Assembly: GCF_036226365.1 (NCBI RefSeq) | Contig: NZ_CP108462.1 | Location: 1,302,001-1,366,000, forward strand | Direction: 5' to 3' | Source: Streptomyces sp. NBC_01262 | GTDB taxonomy: Bacteria > Actinomycetota > Actinomycetes > Streptomycetales > Streptomycetaceae | Length of the DNA stretch: 64,000 nt | Position numbers and translations under genes: made by a program | Shown here: in pieces, positions 1 through 6,845 of the stretch | Layout of the letters: each line of letters begins with the position of its first letter | Position numbering within the stretch: the first letter of the stretch is position 1 | The notes under the pieces: model-generated | What the model saw: the letters and a program-made list of their open reading frames with translations, nothing else | Told to the model about the DNA's origin: nothing | Databases searched by the model: none

Positions 1-456
1 TTCGGCGATGCCGCCCTTGGCGGAGGAGACGACGACCTTCTTTCCCTTCAGATCGGCCACCGACTTCACCGCGGAGTTCTTCTGGACGACGATGCCGACG
101 GCGGTGCCGTCGTTGTGCAGGGCCGCGACGCCCTTGACGGGCACGCCGCCGCTCTGTGCCTGGAGGGTGGGGAGGTCGGCGGCGTAGGAGGTGTCGGCGG
201 CGCCTGCCTGGAGGGCCTGGAAGAGGGGGGCGGCGCCCTCGAACTCGGCCCATTTCACCTTGTACGAGGTGCCGTCGAGGGCCCCGGAGGCGTTGAGGAG
301 GGTCTGCAGGCTCTTGGCCTGGTCGCCGATGGTGAGGGTGACCTTGCCGGACGTCGAGGCGTCCGCGCTGGCCGCGTCGCCACCGCAGCCGGTGGCCGCG
401 AAGGCGGTGGCTGCGAGGGCGAGGGCGGCGGCGAGGGCCCGGAGTCTGCGGGTCAT
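1..456 (-). CDS. ssuA: SsuA-like sulfonate/aliphatic ABC substrate-binding lipoprotein (3' end beyond window)
   Basis: Extracellular solute-binding lipoprotein of an SsuA/TauA-type importer. The first 152 residues are visible. An N-terminal signal (basic MTRRLR, then an Ala/Leu core) ends in a lipobox ATGC, so Cys24 should be lipidated. Then comes the usual start of an NMT1/SsuA fold, with LTIGDQAK and the motif SVADLKGKKVVVS. The ATG overlaps the stop of the ATPase gene by ATGA, so the two are translationally coupled. Order permease-ATPase-binding protein, behind a sulfurtransferase gene, points to organosulfur uptake. Specificity (sulfonate, taurine, sulfate ester) is inferred from context only. 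Confidence 0.85.
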   Translation of the reverse strand, partial: MTRRLRALAAALALAATAFAATGCGGDAASADASTSGKVTLTIGDQAKSLQTLLNASGALDGTSYKVKWAEFEGAAPLFQALQAGAADTSYAADLPTLQAQSGGVPVKGVAALHNDGTAVGIVVQKNSAVKSVADLKGKKVVVSSAKGGIAE

Positions 457-1229
457 GAGGAGGTCCCTTCCAGGTGCTGTTCTCTGATGTCCTGCGCTTC
501 GACCGGGACGCCGAGCCAGCCGAGCACGCGGCTGCGCAGGGCGACGAATTCGGGTGAGCCGAGGCCGCGGGGGCGGGGGAGGTCGAGGTTGAGCTCGTGG
601 GCGATGCCGCCGGCGTCCATGACGAGGACCCGGTCGGCGAGCAGGAGCGCTTCCTCCACGTCGTGGGTGACCAGGAGGATCGAGCAGCCGTGCCGTTGCC
701 ACAGCTCCCCGACCAGCCGCTGGGCCTTGCCCCGGGTGAGGGCGTCCAGGGCGCCGAACGGTTCGTCGAGCAGGAGCAGTTCGGGCTCGCGTACGAGGGC
801 GCGGGCCAGGGACACGCGCTGGGCCTCACCACCGGACAGGGTCTTGGGCCAGACCCCGGCCCGCTCCTCGATGCCGACCTCGGCGAGATAGCGGGTGGCC
901 AGCGCCTTGTCGGCCCTGCCGGGCAGGCCGAGGACGACATTGCGCCAGACCTTGAGCCAGGGCATCAGCCGGGGTGACTGGAAGGCGGCGGAGCGGCGGG
1001 CGGGGACGGTGACCTCGCCGGTGATCTCGTCGTCGAGGCCGGCCAGGATGCGGAGCAGGGTGCTCTTGCCGCAGCCACTGTGGCCGAGGAGGGCGACGAA
1101 CTCGCCTGCGGCGATGGTCAGATCGAGGTCGTCGATGACGGTTCGCCCGTCGAAGGCGCGGGTCAGGCCGTGGATCTCCACGCTGTCGGTCAGGGCGGTC
1201 ACGTCGGTTACGTCGGTCATCGCGGTCAC
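453..1229 (-). CDS. ssuB: SsuB-like ABC transporter ATP-binding protein
   Basis: Cytoplasmic ATPase of the sulfonate-type importer, 258 residues. Walker A GHSGCGKST lies at about 49-57, the signature LSGGEAQ at 131-137, Walker B LLLLDEPFGALD at about 151-162 and the switch histidine in VTHD near 189. FQSPRLMPWLKVWRNV is the Q-loop region characteristic of nitrate/sulfonate/taurine ATPases. It overlaps the permease gene by 4 bp and the binding-protein gene by 4 bp. The N-terminus carries a repetitive MTAMTDVTDVTALTD stretch, so the real start could be slightly internal. Confidence 0.92.
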   Translation of the reverse strand: MTAMTDVTDVTALTDSVEIHGLTRAFDGRTVIDDLDLTIAAGEFVALLGHSGCGKSTLLRILAGLDDEITGEVTVPARRSAAFQSPRLMPWLKVWRNVVLGLPGRADKALATRYLAEVGIEERAGVWPKTLSGGEAQRVSLARALVREPELLLLDEPFGALDALTRGKAQRLVGELWQRHGCSILLVTHDVEEALLLADRVLVMDAGGIAHELNLDLPRPRGLGSPEFVALRSRVLGWLGVPVEAQDIREQHLEGTSS

Positions 1230-2110
1230 GCCCCGTCGCCGTCGAAGGAGGCCCGCCAGGACAGCAGGCGCTTGGAGAGCAGGCGTACGACGAAGTCGCA
1301 GAGCAGCCCGAGGATCGCGTACACCGCGAGGCAGAGCACGATCACGTCGGTGCGGAAGTACTGCTCGGCGTTGCTCATCAGGTAGCCGATGCCGGCGTCG
1401 GCGTTGATCTGCTCGCCGAACACCAGGGCCAGCCAGGCGGTGGACAGCGCATAGCGCAGGCCGACCAGGGCGCCGGGGAGGGCGGAGGGGAGGATGACGT
1501 AGCGGATCAGGCCGAGTCGGCCGAGGCCCAGCATCCGGGCGGCTTCGACGAGTTGGGAGTCGGCGGAGCGGATGCCGCCGTAGATGTTGAAGTAGAGGGG
1601 GTAGGTGACGCCGAGGGCCACCAGGGCGATCTTCGGGGTCTCGTCGATGCCGAACCAGACGATGAACAGCGGGATCAGGCCGACCCAGGGGATGGCCCGG
1701 AACATGCCCATCGACGCGTCGATGACGTCCTCGCCGAGCCGGAAGAGCCCGGCGGTCAGCGACAGCGCCAGCGCGATGGCAGCGCCGATGACGAAGCCGG
1801 TCGCGGCGCGGCGCCCGGAGGCGGCGATGGCGCGCGGCAGTTCGCCGCTGGAGGTCAGCTCGACGGCCTGGCGCACGACGTCGACGGGCGAGGCCAGGAC
1901 GTTCTCCGGCAGTACGCCGGTGACGCTGCCGAGGTACCAGGCGGCCAGCAGGCCGACCGGGCCGATGGTCCGGCGCAGGGCCCGCGGCAGGCGGGGTATC
2001 CGGCGGGCCCGGCGGGCGGGGCGGATGGTGAGACGGCCGGTGGCCGGCAGGGCGGCGGGCGGCTCGGGCGGGGCAGTGCCGGGGGCGGCGTGCTCCTTGA
2101 CTGCGGGCAT
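1226..2110 (-). CDS. ssuC: SsuC-like ABC transporter permease
   Basis: Integral membrane permease of the sulfonate/taurine/nitrate importer family (binding-protein-dependent transport inner membrane component), 294 residues. A long basic, proline-rich N-terminal tail of about 50 residues precedes the first membrane segment. The EAA loop reads EAARMLGLGRLGLIRYVILP, close to the consensus that contacts SsuB. The ATG lies 30 bp downstream of the sulfurtransferase stop, and the ATPase gene overlaps its 3' end by 4 bp. It is part of the same leftward operon. Confidence 0.9.
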   Translation of the reverse strand: MPAVKEHAAPGTAPPEPPAALPATGRLTIRPARRARRIPRLPRALRRTIGPVGLLAAWYLGSVTGVLPENVLASPVDVVRQAVELTSSGELPRAIAASGRRAATGFVIGAAIALALSLTAGLFRLGEDVIDASMGMFRAIPWVGLIPLFIVWFGIDETPKIALVALGVTYPLYFNIYGGIRSADSQLVEAARMLGLGRLGLIRYVILPSALPGALVGLRYALSTAWLALVFGEQINADAGIGYLMSNAEQYFRTDVIVLCLAVYAILGLLCDFVVRLLSKRLLSWRASFDGDGA

Positions 2111-2140
2111 CGGGATCGGGGTCCTCTCGGTGCTCTCGGG

Positions 2141-2998
2141 TCAGCCCGGGTGCGGGCCGGTCACGGCGGGGCGGGCGGGGTCGGCGGACCAGGCGGACCA
2201 GGAGCCGGGGAAGAGGGCGGCGTCGATGCCGGCGATGGCGAGGGCGGCGATCTGGTGGGCGGCGGTGACGCCGGAGCCGCAGTAGACGCCGACGGGGACG
2301 GCCGGTTCATCGGGATCGGCGCCCAATGACGCGAACCGGGCGCGGAGTTCGGCGGGCGTCAGGAAGGCTCCGGCGGTGGTGAGGTTGTCGCCGGTGGGGG
2401 CGCTGAGCGCGCCCGGGATGTGGCCGGCCCGGGGGTCGACGGGCTCGGTCTCGCCCCGGTAGCGCTCGGCGGCGCGGGCGTCGAGGAGCAGGCCCTTGCG
2501 GGCGAGCTCCGCGGCCTCGTCGGCGTCCAGGACGGGGAGCGCGCCGGGGGTGAGGGTGATGTCCCCAGGCGGTACGCCTTCGGGGTCGCCGGCCTCCAGG
2601 CGCAGGCCGGCGCCCTGCCAGGCGGCCAGCGCGCCGTCGAGGATCGTCACGTCCGCCACGCCCGCCCAGCGCAGCAGCCACCAGGCGCGGGCGGCGGCGG
2701 TGTTGCCGTTGTCGTCGTAGACCACGACGGCCCGCCCGGCGCTGATGCCCCAGCGGCGGGCGGCCGCCTGCAGGGCCTCGGGGTCGGGCAGCGGATGGCG
2801 GCCGCCCTGCGGGCTCGGCGGCGCGGCCAGTTCGGTGTCGAGGTCGGCGAAGACGGCGCCGGGGATGTGGCCGACGCGGTAGTACTCACGTCCGTTGGGG
2901 TCGCCGAGCTGCCACCGTACGTCGAGGACGACGGGCGGGGCGCCGGAGGCGAGGGCGCGGTCCAGGGCGCCCGGGGTGATGGTGACGGCGGTGGTCAT
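2141..2998 (-). CDS. sseA: Two-domain sulfurtransferase (3-mercaptopyruvate/thiosulfate type)
   Basis: Rhodanese-family sulfurtransferase of 285 residues with two tandem rhodanese domains. The N-terminal, inactive one begins LDVRWQLGDPNGREYY. The C-terminal one carries the loop CGSGVTA with the persulfide-forming Cys240. The CGSGVTA form is the 3-mercaptopyruvate variant; thiosulfate sulfurtransferases usually have a more basic loop. It would move sulfane sulfur to cyanide or thiol acceptors in the cytoplasm. Its start overlaps the upstream hydrolase stop by 4 bp, and the transporter genes follow, so it likely handles sulfur released from imported organosulfur compounds (inference). Confidence 0.9.
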   Translation of the reverse strand: MTTAVTITPGALDRALASGAPPVVLDVRWQLGDPNGREYYRVGHIPGAVFADLDTELAAPPSPQGGRHPLPDPEALQAAARRWGISAGRAVVVYDDNGNTAAARAWWLLRWAGVADVTILDGALAAWQGAGLRLEAGDPEGVPPGDITLTPGALPVLDADEAAELARKGLLLDARAAERYRGETEPVDPRAGHIPGALSAPTGDNLTTAGAFLTPAELRARFASLGADPDEPAVPVGVYCGSGVTAAHQIAALAIAGIDAALFPGSWSAWSADPARPAVTGPHPG

Positions 2999-3726
2999 GC
3001 GGCGGCCTCCGGCGTGGCGATGGCGGGCAGTTCGGGCGACAGCCGGAGCCGTTCGAGGAAGAGCACGATGGTGGCGGCGACGGTGCGGTGGTTGGCGTCG
3101 TTGAGCACGTCGTGCCGCCCGCCCTCGATGCCGACGAGCTGCACACCGGGGAAGCCGCTGTACGCGCGCCGGGCGGCGGCGAGCGGGCTGACGGCGTCGT
3201 CGCCGCCGTGCAGGCCGAGCACGGGTACGGTGACGCGGTCCAGGTCGGCGGCCGGGAGCCCGTCGGGGAGCTGCCCGGCCAGCGCTCCGCGCAGGAAGCC
3301 CTGGTCAGCGGTGAGGCGGCCCCGGTGGGTGGAACACGCCGTGCGCAGGTCGAGTTCGGCCTCCCAGCCGGCGCCGGTCAGGGCCGTGTCGGAGGTGGGC
3401 AGCCCCGCCAGGATCAGCGCGTCGGCCCGATTTCCGTCATGCGCGGCGAGGGCTGCCGCGTAGCGGGCCCCGGTGTCCGAGCCGACCAGTATCTTCGGGC
3501 CGGGATCGGCCTCGTCGAGCAGCAGTTTCGCGGCCTGCCCGGGGACGGCCGGGTCGCGGGTGGCGTCGCCCAGGACGCGTACCCGGTAGGCGTCGAAGGC
3601 CAGGCGGCGGCCGAACCGCTCGTACACGCCGCCGTGTTCGCCGCGTCCGGGCAGCACGATCAGGGTGCCGCGAGGGGCCAGGCCCTCGGGCTCGTCCCAG
3701 GCGTGGACAGACTGGTCGTAGGTCAT
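2995..3726 (-). CDS. Alpha/beta hydrolase, first gene of the sulfur operon
   Basis: Cytoplasmic alpha/beta-hydrolase fold protein, 243 residues. An oxyanion-region motif (LIVLPGRGEHGGVYERFG, about 21-38) resembles the lysophospholipase/serine aminopeptidase branch. The nucleophile elbow reads GSDTG, putting Asp84 where most relatives have Ser; the coding triplet is GAC. A late histidine is present in GGRHDVLND. The Asp could mean a dehalogenase-like mechanism or loss of esterase activity. It is the first gene after the cysteine-codon leader peptide. Substrate unknown. Confidence 0.8.
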   Translation of the reverse strand: MTYDQSVHAWDEPEGLAPRGTLIVLPGRGEHGGVYERFGRRLAFDAYRVRVLGDATRDPAVPGQAAKLLLDEADPGPKILVGSDTGARYAAALAAHDGNRADALILAGLPTSDTALTGAGWEAELDLRTACSTHRGRLTADQGFLRGALAGQLPDGLPAADLDRVTVPVLGLHGGDDAVSPLAAARRAYSGFPGVQLVGIEGGRHDVLNDANHRTVAATIVLFLERLRLSPELPAIATPEAAA

Positions 3727-3777
3727 GGGGGTCCTCGATTCGGGAGGATGGGGTGCGGCGCGCAGCCCTGCCGGCCG

Positions 3778-3791
3778 CTGATCGCGATCAG
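3778..3791. promoter_or_regulatory. 14-bp perfect palindrome in the sulfur-operon leader
   Basis: CTGATCGCGATCAG is an exact palindrome in the 180-bp untranslated region between the leader-peptide stop and the alpha/beta hydrolase start. It may be an operator or part of the attenuator RNA fold. A second element just upstream, GAGCC...GGCTC on the minus strand near 3858-3876, could form a competing hairpin. No function is proven. Confidence 0.35.
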
Positions 3792-3906
3792 GAGATCAAG
3801 GGATCAACGGGTGGAGGGGCGAAGCGGGCGGCCGTCGGCCGGAGGGCAGCACAAGGAGCCTGGGCCCGGGGCTCGGCGGAATCGCGGCGCGGGGCTGCAG
3901 GTCAGG

Positions 3907-3963
3907 TCAGAGACAACACATGGCGTTGACGAGGCCGAAGTCGACCTCGCGCCGTTGCGTCAA
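3907..3963 (-). CDS. Cysteine-codon leader peptide (putative attenuator)
   Basis: A short ORF ends MTQRREVDFGLVNAMCCL, with two consecutive TGT Cys codons two codons before the stop. This resembles the short actinobacterial leader peptides (pattern LTRRxHVDxxRVxxAxC) found ahead of sulfur-metabolism genes, where ribosome stalling on Cys codons reports cysteine shortage. The stop is certain but the start is not. TTG at 3963 gives 18 residues without a clear ribosome binding site, and an in-frame ATG at 4044 would give 45. It lies 180 bp upstream of the hydrolase-sulfurtransferase-Ssu operon, on the same strand. This is known for related mycobacterial loci; its role here is inference. Confidence 0.6.
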   Translation of the reverse strand: MTQRREVDFGLVNAMCCL

Positions 3964-4040
3964 CAGCGCGCCGCCCGCGGCGGGGTGCCGCCGGGCGTCG
4001 AGGGGGCGCGGCGCGGCGGCCGTCCCGTGAGCTGTTCGCA

Positions 4041-4105
4041 ACATGTGCTCAGCATGTCCGATGCACCCTGCACACGTCCAACAACGATTCGCCATCGGAT
4101 CCGAT
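4041..4105. promoter_or_regulatory. Divergent LysR / sulfur operon control region
   Basis: The region between the leader peptide and the LysR gene holds two symmetrical elements. One is ACATG-N7-CATGT at 4041-4057, and the other is the perfect 12-bp palindrome ATCGGATCCGAT at 4094-4105. LysR proteins usually bind interrupted dyads of about 15 bp in their divergent promoters, and the first element has that shape. The second lies 36 bp before the LysR ATG. Confidence 0.4.
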
Positions 4106-4141
4106 CACGAATCCTTATCGATCGGGTGTTAGCCTTCGGCC

Positions 4142-5014
4142 ATGGCACATGTGCTCGACATCGTGGCGCTCCGCAGCCTCATCGCCGTCGCGGACTGCGG
4201 TGGCTTCCACCGCGCCGCCGAGTCACTGACGCTCAGCCAGTCCGCCGTCAGCCAGCACGTGCGGCGGCTGGAGAAGACCCTCGGCCGCCCGGCCGTCGAG
4301 CGCGACGGCCGCCGCACCCGGTTCACCGCCGAGGGCGCGCTGCTGCTGGAGCAGGCCCGCCGCATCATCGCCGTCCACGACGAGGCGCTGCGCACCCTTC
4401 TCGGCGAGGAGGCCGACACGGTCGTCATCGGCTCCACCGAGCACGCCGCCGACCACATCCTGCCCCGGCTGACGGCCGCCGTCCGCGCCGTACTGCCGGA
4501 ATGCCGGGTGCGCTTCCGCATCGACCGTTCGGCACGGCTGGTCGAAGCCGTGGACCGGGGCACCGTCGATCTCGCGGTGTACGTCACCGAGGCCGCCGGC
4601 ACCGAGGGCATCCCGGTCGGCGGCCTGCCGCTGACCTGGTACGCCGCCCCCGGCTGGACCGCTCCCCCGGCCCCGGCGCCCCTGCCGCTGGTCGCCATCG
4701 AGGACCCCTGCGCCATCCGCCGCCGAGCCCTCGGCGTCCTGGCCGAGGGCGGCATCCCCGCCACCGTGGTCTGCGACGCCGGCTACCTGGCCGGCGTCCT
4801 CGACGCCGCCCGCGCCGGTCTCGGCACCGCCCTCCTCGCCACCGTCGGTGGCCAGGGCCCCGACGGCCTCGCCCAGCGCCCCGACCTGCCCCCCGTACCC
4901 GCGATCCGGATGAGCGCCCACGCCCGCCGGGGCGCCGACCCCGAGATGGTCGCGGCGGCCGTCGCCGCCGTCCGGGAGCTGTTCGCGCAGTCGGCGACCG
5001 TGCGGGCGGCCTGA
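4142..5014 (+). CDS. LysR-type transcriptional regulator
   Basis: 290-residue LysR-family regulator. The N-terminal winged HTH is clear: residues 7-66 include LRSLIAVADCGGFHRAAESLTLSQSAVSQHVRRLE in consecutive order. A linker helix and a substrate-binding co-inducer domain (VVIGSTEHAAD onward) follow. It is transcribed divergently from the sulfur-acquisition operon, the classic arrangement for a LysR activator of its neighbour, so it probably controls that operon in response to a sulfur-related ligand (inference). It ends 21 bp from the convergent TetR gene; the gap carries a tandem 12-bp repeat (GCCGTCACACGA) but no terminator. Confidence 0.9.
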   Translation: MAHVLDIVALRSLIAVADCGGFHRAAESLTLSQSAVSQHVRRLEKTLGRPAVERDGRRTRFTAEGALLLEQARRIIAVHDEALRTLLGEEADTVVIGSTEHAADHILPRLTAAVRAVLPECRVRFRIDRSARLVEAVDRGTVDLAVYVTEAAGTEGIPVGGLPLTWYAAPGWTAPPAPAPLPLVAIEDPCAIRRRALGVLAEGGIPATVVCDAGYLAGVLDAARAGLGTALLATVGGQGPDGLAQRPDLPPVPAIRMSAHARRGADPEMVAAAVAAVRELFAQSATVRAA

Positions 5015-5035
5015 GCCCGGCCGTCACACGAGCCG

Positions 5036-5632
5036 TCACACGAGCCGTCGCCCGCCTCGGCTGCGCACCAGCGGGAGGTACACCTCGTCGACGATCTCGA
5101 CGAGGACGTCGTCGGGTGCGGCGGGGACACCGCGCACGACGAACTCGTTGCGCAGCAGGACCATGGCCACGGTCGCGACCCGGGGATGGAGCGCTTCGGG
5201 GGCTGCTTCGCCGCGTGCGACCGCGCGCCCGAGGATGGTCAGCCAGGGGGCGGCCGCGGCGTCGCCGGACTGGTCCTGAAGCTGCGCCAGGAGTTCCGCA
5301 GTGCCACCGGCGGCGGAAAGCAGTTCGCGCAGGATCGCGCCGAGGGGGGAGCCCCAGTAGCGGTTCGCCTGACGTAGCCATTCGAGGGCGTCATCGCGCA
5401 GAGCGCCGGTGTCGGGCGGTTGGACCGTCGTGGTCAGCTGCCGATAGGCGGCGATGCCGAGCGCGAGGCGGTTCGGCCAGCGGCGGTAGATGGCGTTCTT
5501 GTTGGTGCCTGCGCGGGTGGCGACCTTGTCCATGGTCAGCCCGGCGTATCCGGACTCGGTGAGCTCGTCCACCGCGGCGCCCAGGATCGCCTCCTCCAGG
5601 GCGGCTCCGCGTCGCCGCGTCTTCTCCGCCAT
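5036..5632 (-). CDS. TetR-family transcriptional regulator
   Basis: 198-residue TetR/AcrR-type repressor. The N-terminal HTH spans about 12-58 (AILGAAVDELTESGYAGLT, then MDKVATRAGTNKNAIYRRW). The C-terminal ligand domain resembles the TetR_C_16/11 type (LRDDALEWLRQANRYWGSPLGAILREL). It is divergent from the TIM-barrel gene, and the shared 120-bp intergenic region holds two copies of the same dyad, which makes autoregulation and control of the neighbour likely. Confidence 0.9.
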   Translation of the reverse strand: MAEKTRRRGAALEEAILGAAVDELTESGYAGLTMDKVATRAGTNKNAIYRRWPNRLALGIAAYRQLTTTVQPPDTGALRDDALEWLRQANRYWGSPLGAILRELLSAAGGTAELLAQLQDQSGDAAAAPWLTILGRAVARGEAAPEALHPRVATVAMVLLRNEFVVRGVPAAPDDVLVEIVDEVYLPLVRSRGGRRLV

Positions 5633-5649
5633 GACCCCTTCTCACACTC

Positions 5650-5718
5650 GGTACCGCTCGTACCTTCTCATTCTCATTGCCATCTTCAGAGCGTCGCAAT
5701 TAAGGTACGGTCAGTACC
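5650..5718. promoter_or_regulatory. Two identical TetR operators GGTAC-N5-GTACC
   Basis: Two inverted repeats of the same form lie in the divergent TetR/TIM-barrel promoter: GGTAC-CGCTC-GTACC at 5650-5664 and GGTAC-GGTCA-GTACC at 5704-5718. Their starts are 54 bp apart, about five helical turns. TetR dimers commonly bind 15-20 bp dyads like this, and a pair suggests that both divergent promoters are covered. Confidence 0.6.
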
Positions 5719-5752
5719 GTAACAGCGGCGCTGCCAGGAGAGGACATGACGC

Positions 5753-6808
5753 ATGCGGGCCAGAGGCATCAGCTACGACACCGGCTTCGTTTACGACGGA
5801 AGGACCGGCCATGAGAACTTCGACCCGGAGGTGGTCAGGCGCGAGCTGCGCATCATCCGTGACGACCTGCACTGCAACGCGGTCCGCGTCATGGGGGGCG
5901 ATCCGGAGCGGATCGAACTCGCGGCGGGGTACGCCGCCGATCTCGGCCTCGAGGTCTGGTTCTCCCCCTACCCGCTCGAACTGACCGCCGACGAGATGCT
6001 GTCGCTGTTCGCCGACTGCGCCGGGCGCGCGGAGCGGCTCAGGCGGCGGGGAGCCGAGGTCGTGTTCGTCACCGGCGCCGAGCTGAGCCTGATGAACAAG
6101 GGATTCCTGCCCGGCGACAGCGTTGGCGACCGGGTCGAGCTGCTGAGCCGGCCGGACCGCGTGCGCGAGCAACTCGGCGAGGTCAGCGCACGGGTCAACG
6201 AATTCCTCGGCAAGGCCGTAGCACTCGTCCGCGAGAGCTTCGGCGGCAAGGTGACCTACGCTTCCGTACCGCTTGAGCGCGTCGACTGGGCGCCCTTCGA
6301 CATCATGTCCATGGATCTCTACCGGTCGGCCGAGATCGCCGACCGGTTCGCCGAAGGAGTCCATACCCTCGTCGCGCAGGGAAAGCCGGTGGCGATCACC
6401 GAGTTCGGCGCGGCCGGCTACCAGGGTGCGGGAGACAGGGGCGCTCACGGTCTGGAGATCGTCGAGTACGACAAGGACACCCGTGCACCGCTGCGGTTGA
6501 ACGGTGAGTACGCCCGCGACGAAGCCGGTCAGGCCGCGTATCTGCGCGAGCTGCTGGAGGCATTCGACGCCGGGGGCGTCGACAGCACCTTCGTGTTCAC
6601 CTTCGCGCTCTACGACCACCCGCACCGCCCGGACGCCGACCCCCGCGAGGACCTGGACCTGGCCAGTTACGGCATCGTCAAGGTCTTCGAGGACCGCCAC
6701 GGCCTCGCCTACCCCGACATGCCATGGGAACCCAAGGCCGCGTTCACGGCCGTCGCCGACCACTACGCCACGGAGCCGGCCGGACCGGCGTCAGGTCGCC
6801 ACACCTGA
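5753..6808 (+). CDS. TIM-barrel, glycoside-hydrolase-like protein of unknown substrate
   Basis: 351 residues, no signal peptide. Similar actinobacterial proteins are sometimes labelled abortive infection protein, but the sequence looks like a (beta/alpha)8 glycosidase-like barrel: GISYDTGF at the first strand, NAVRVMGG, VWFSPYPLE, VFVTGAELS and a late ITEFGAAGYQG. The two Glu residues in GAEL and TEFG sit where retaining clan-A glycosidases have acid/base and nucleophile. The start ATG at 5753 follows AGGAG at 5736-5740 with rather long spacing; an ATG at 5746 is out of frame. It is under the divergent TetR operators. Enzyme activity is inference. Confidence 0.7.
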   Translation: MRARGISYDTGFVYDGRTGHENFDPEVVRRELRIIRDDLHCNAVRVMGGDPERIELAAGYAADLGLEVWFSPYPLELTADEMLSLFADCAGRAERLRRRGAEVVFVTGAELSLMNKGFLPGDSVGDRVELLSRPDRVREQLGEVSARVNEFLGKAVALVRESFGGKVTYASVPLERVDWAPFDIMSMDLYRSAEIADRFAEGVHTLVAQGKPVAITEFGAAGYQGAGDRGAHGLEIVEYDKDTRAPLRLNGEYARDEAGQAAYLRELLEAFDAGGVDSTFVFTFALYDHPHRPDADPREDLDLASYGIVKVFEDRHGLAYPDMPWEPKAAFTAVADHYATEPAGPASGRHT

Positions 6809-6824
6809 CGCCGGTCCGGCCGGC
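6775..6824. terminator. Strong bidirectional hairpin terminator
   Basis: Perfect 22-bp inverted repeat (arms 6775-6796 and 6803-6824, 6-nt loop) between the convergent TIM-barrel and GT39 genes. The left arm lies inside the last codons of the TIM-barrel gene, and its TGA stop (6806-6808) falls in the right arm. There is no T-tract, as is usual in Streptomyces. Confidence 0.85.
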
Positions 6825-6845
6825 GGTGCCGCTCGGCTCTCCGCG

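Noticed and set aside
5014-5050. Tandem GCCGTCACACGA repeat as a terminator or binding site
   Set aside because: Two copies only, no dyad. It lies across the end of the TetR gene, and chance duplication is enough to explain it.
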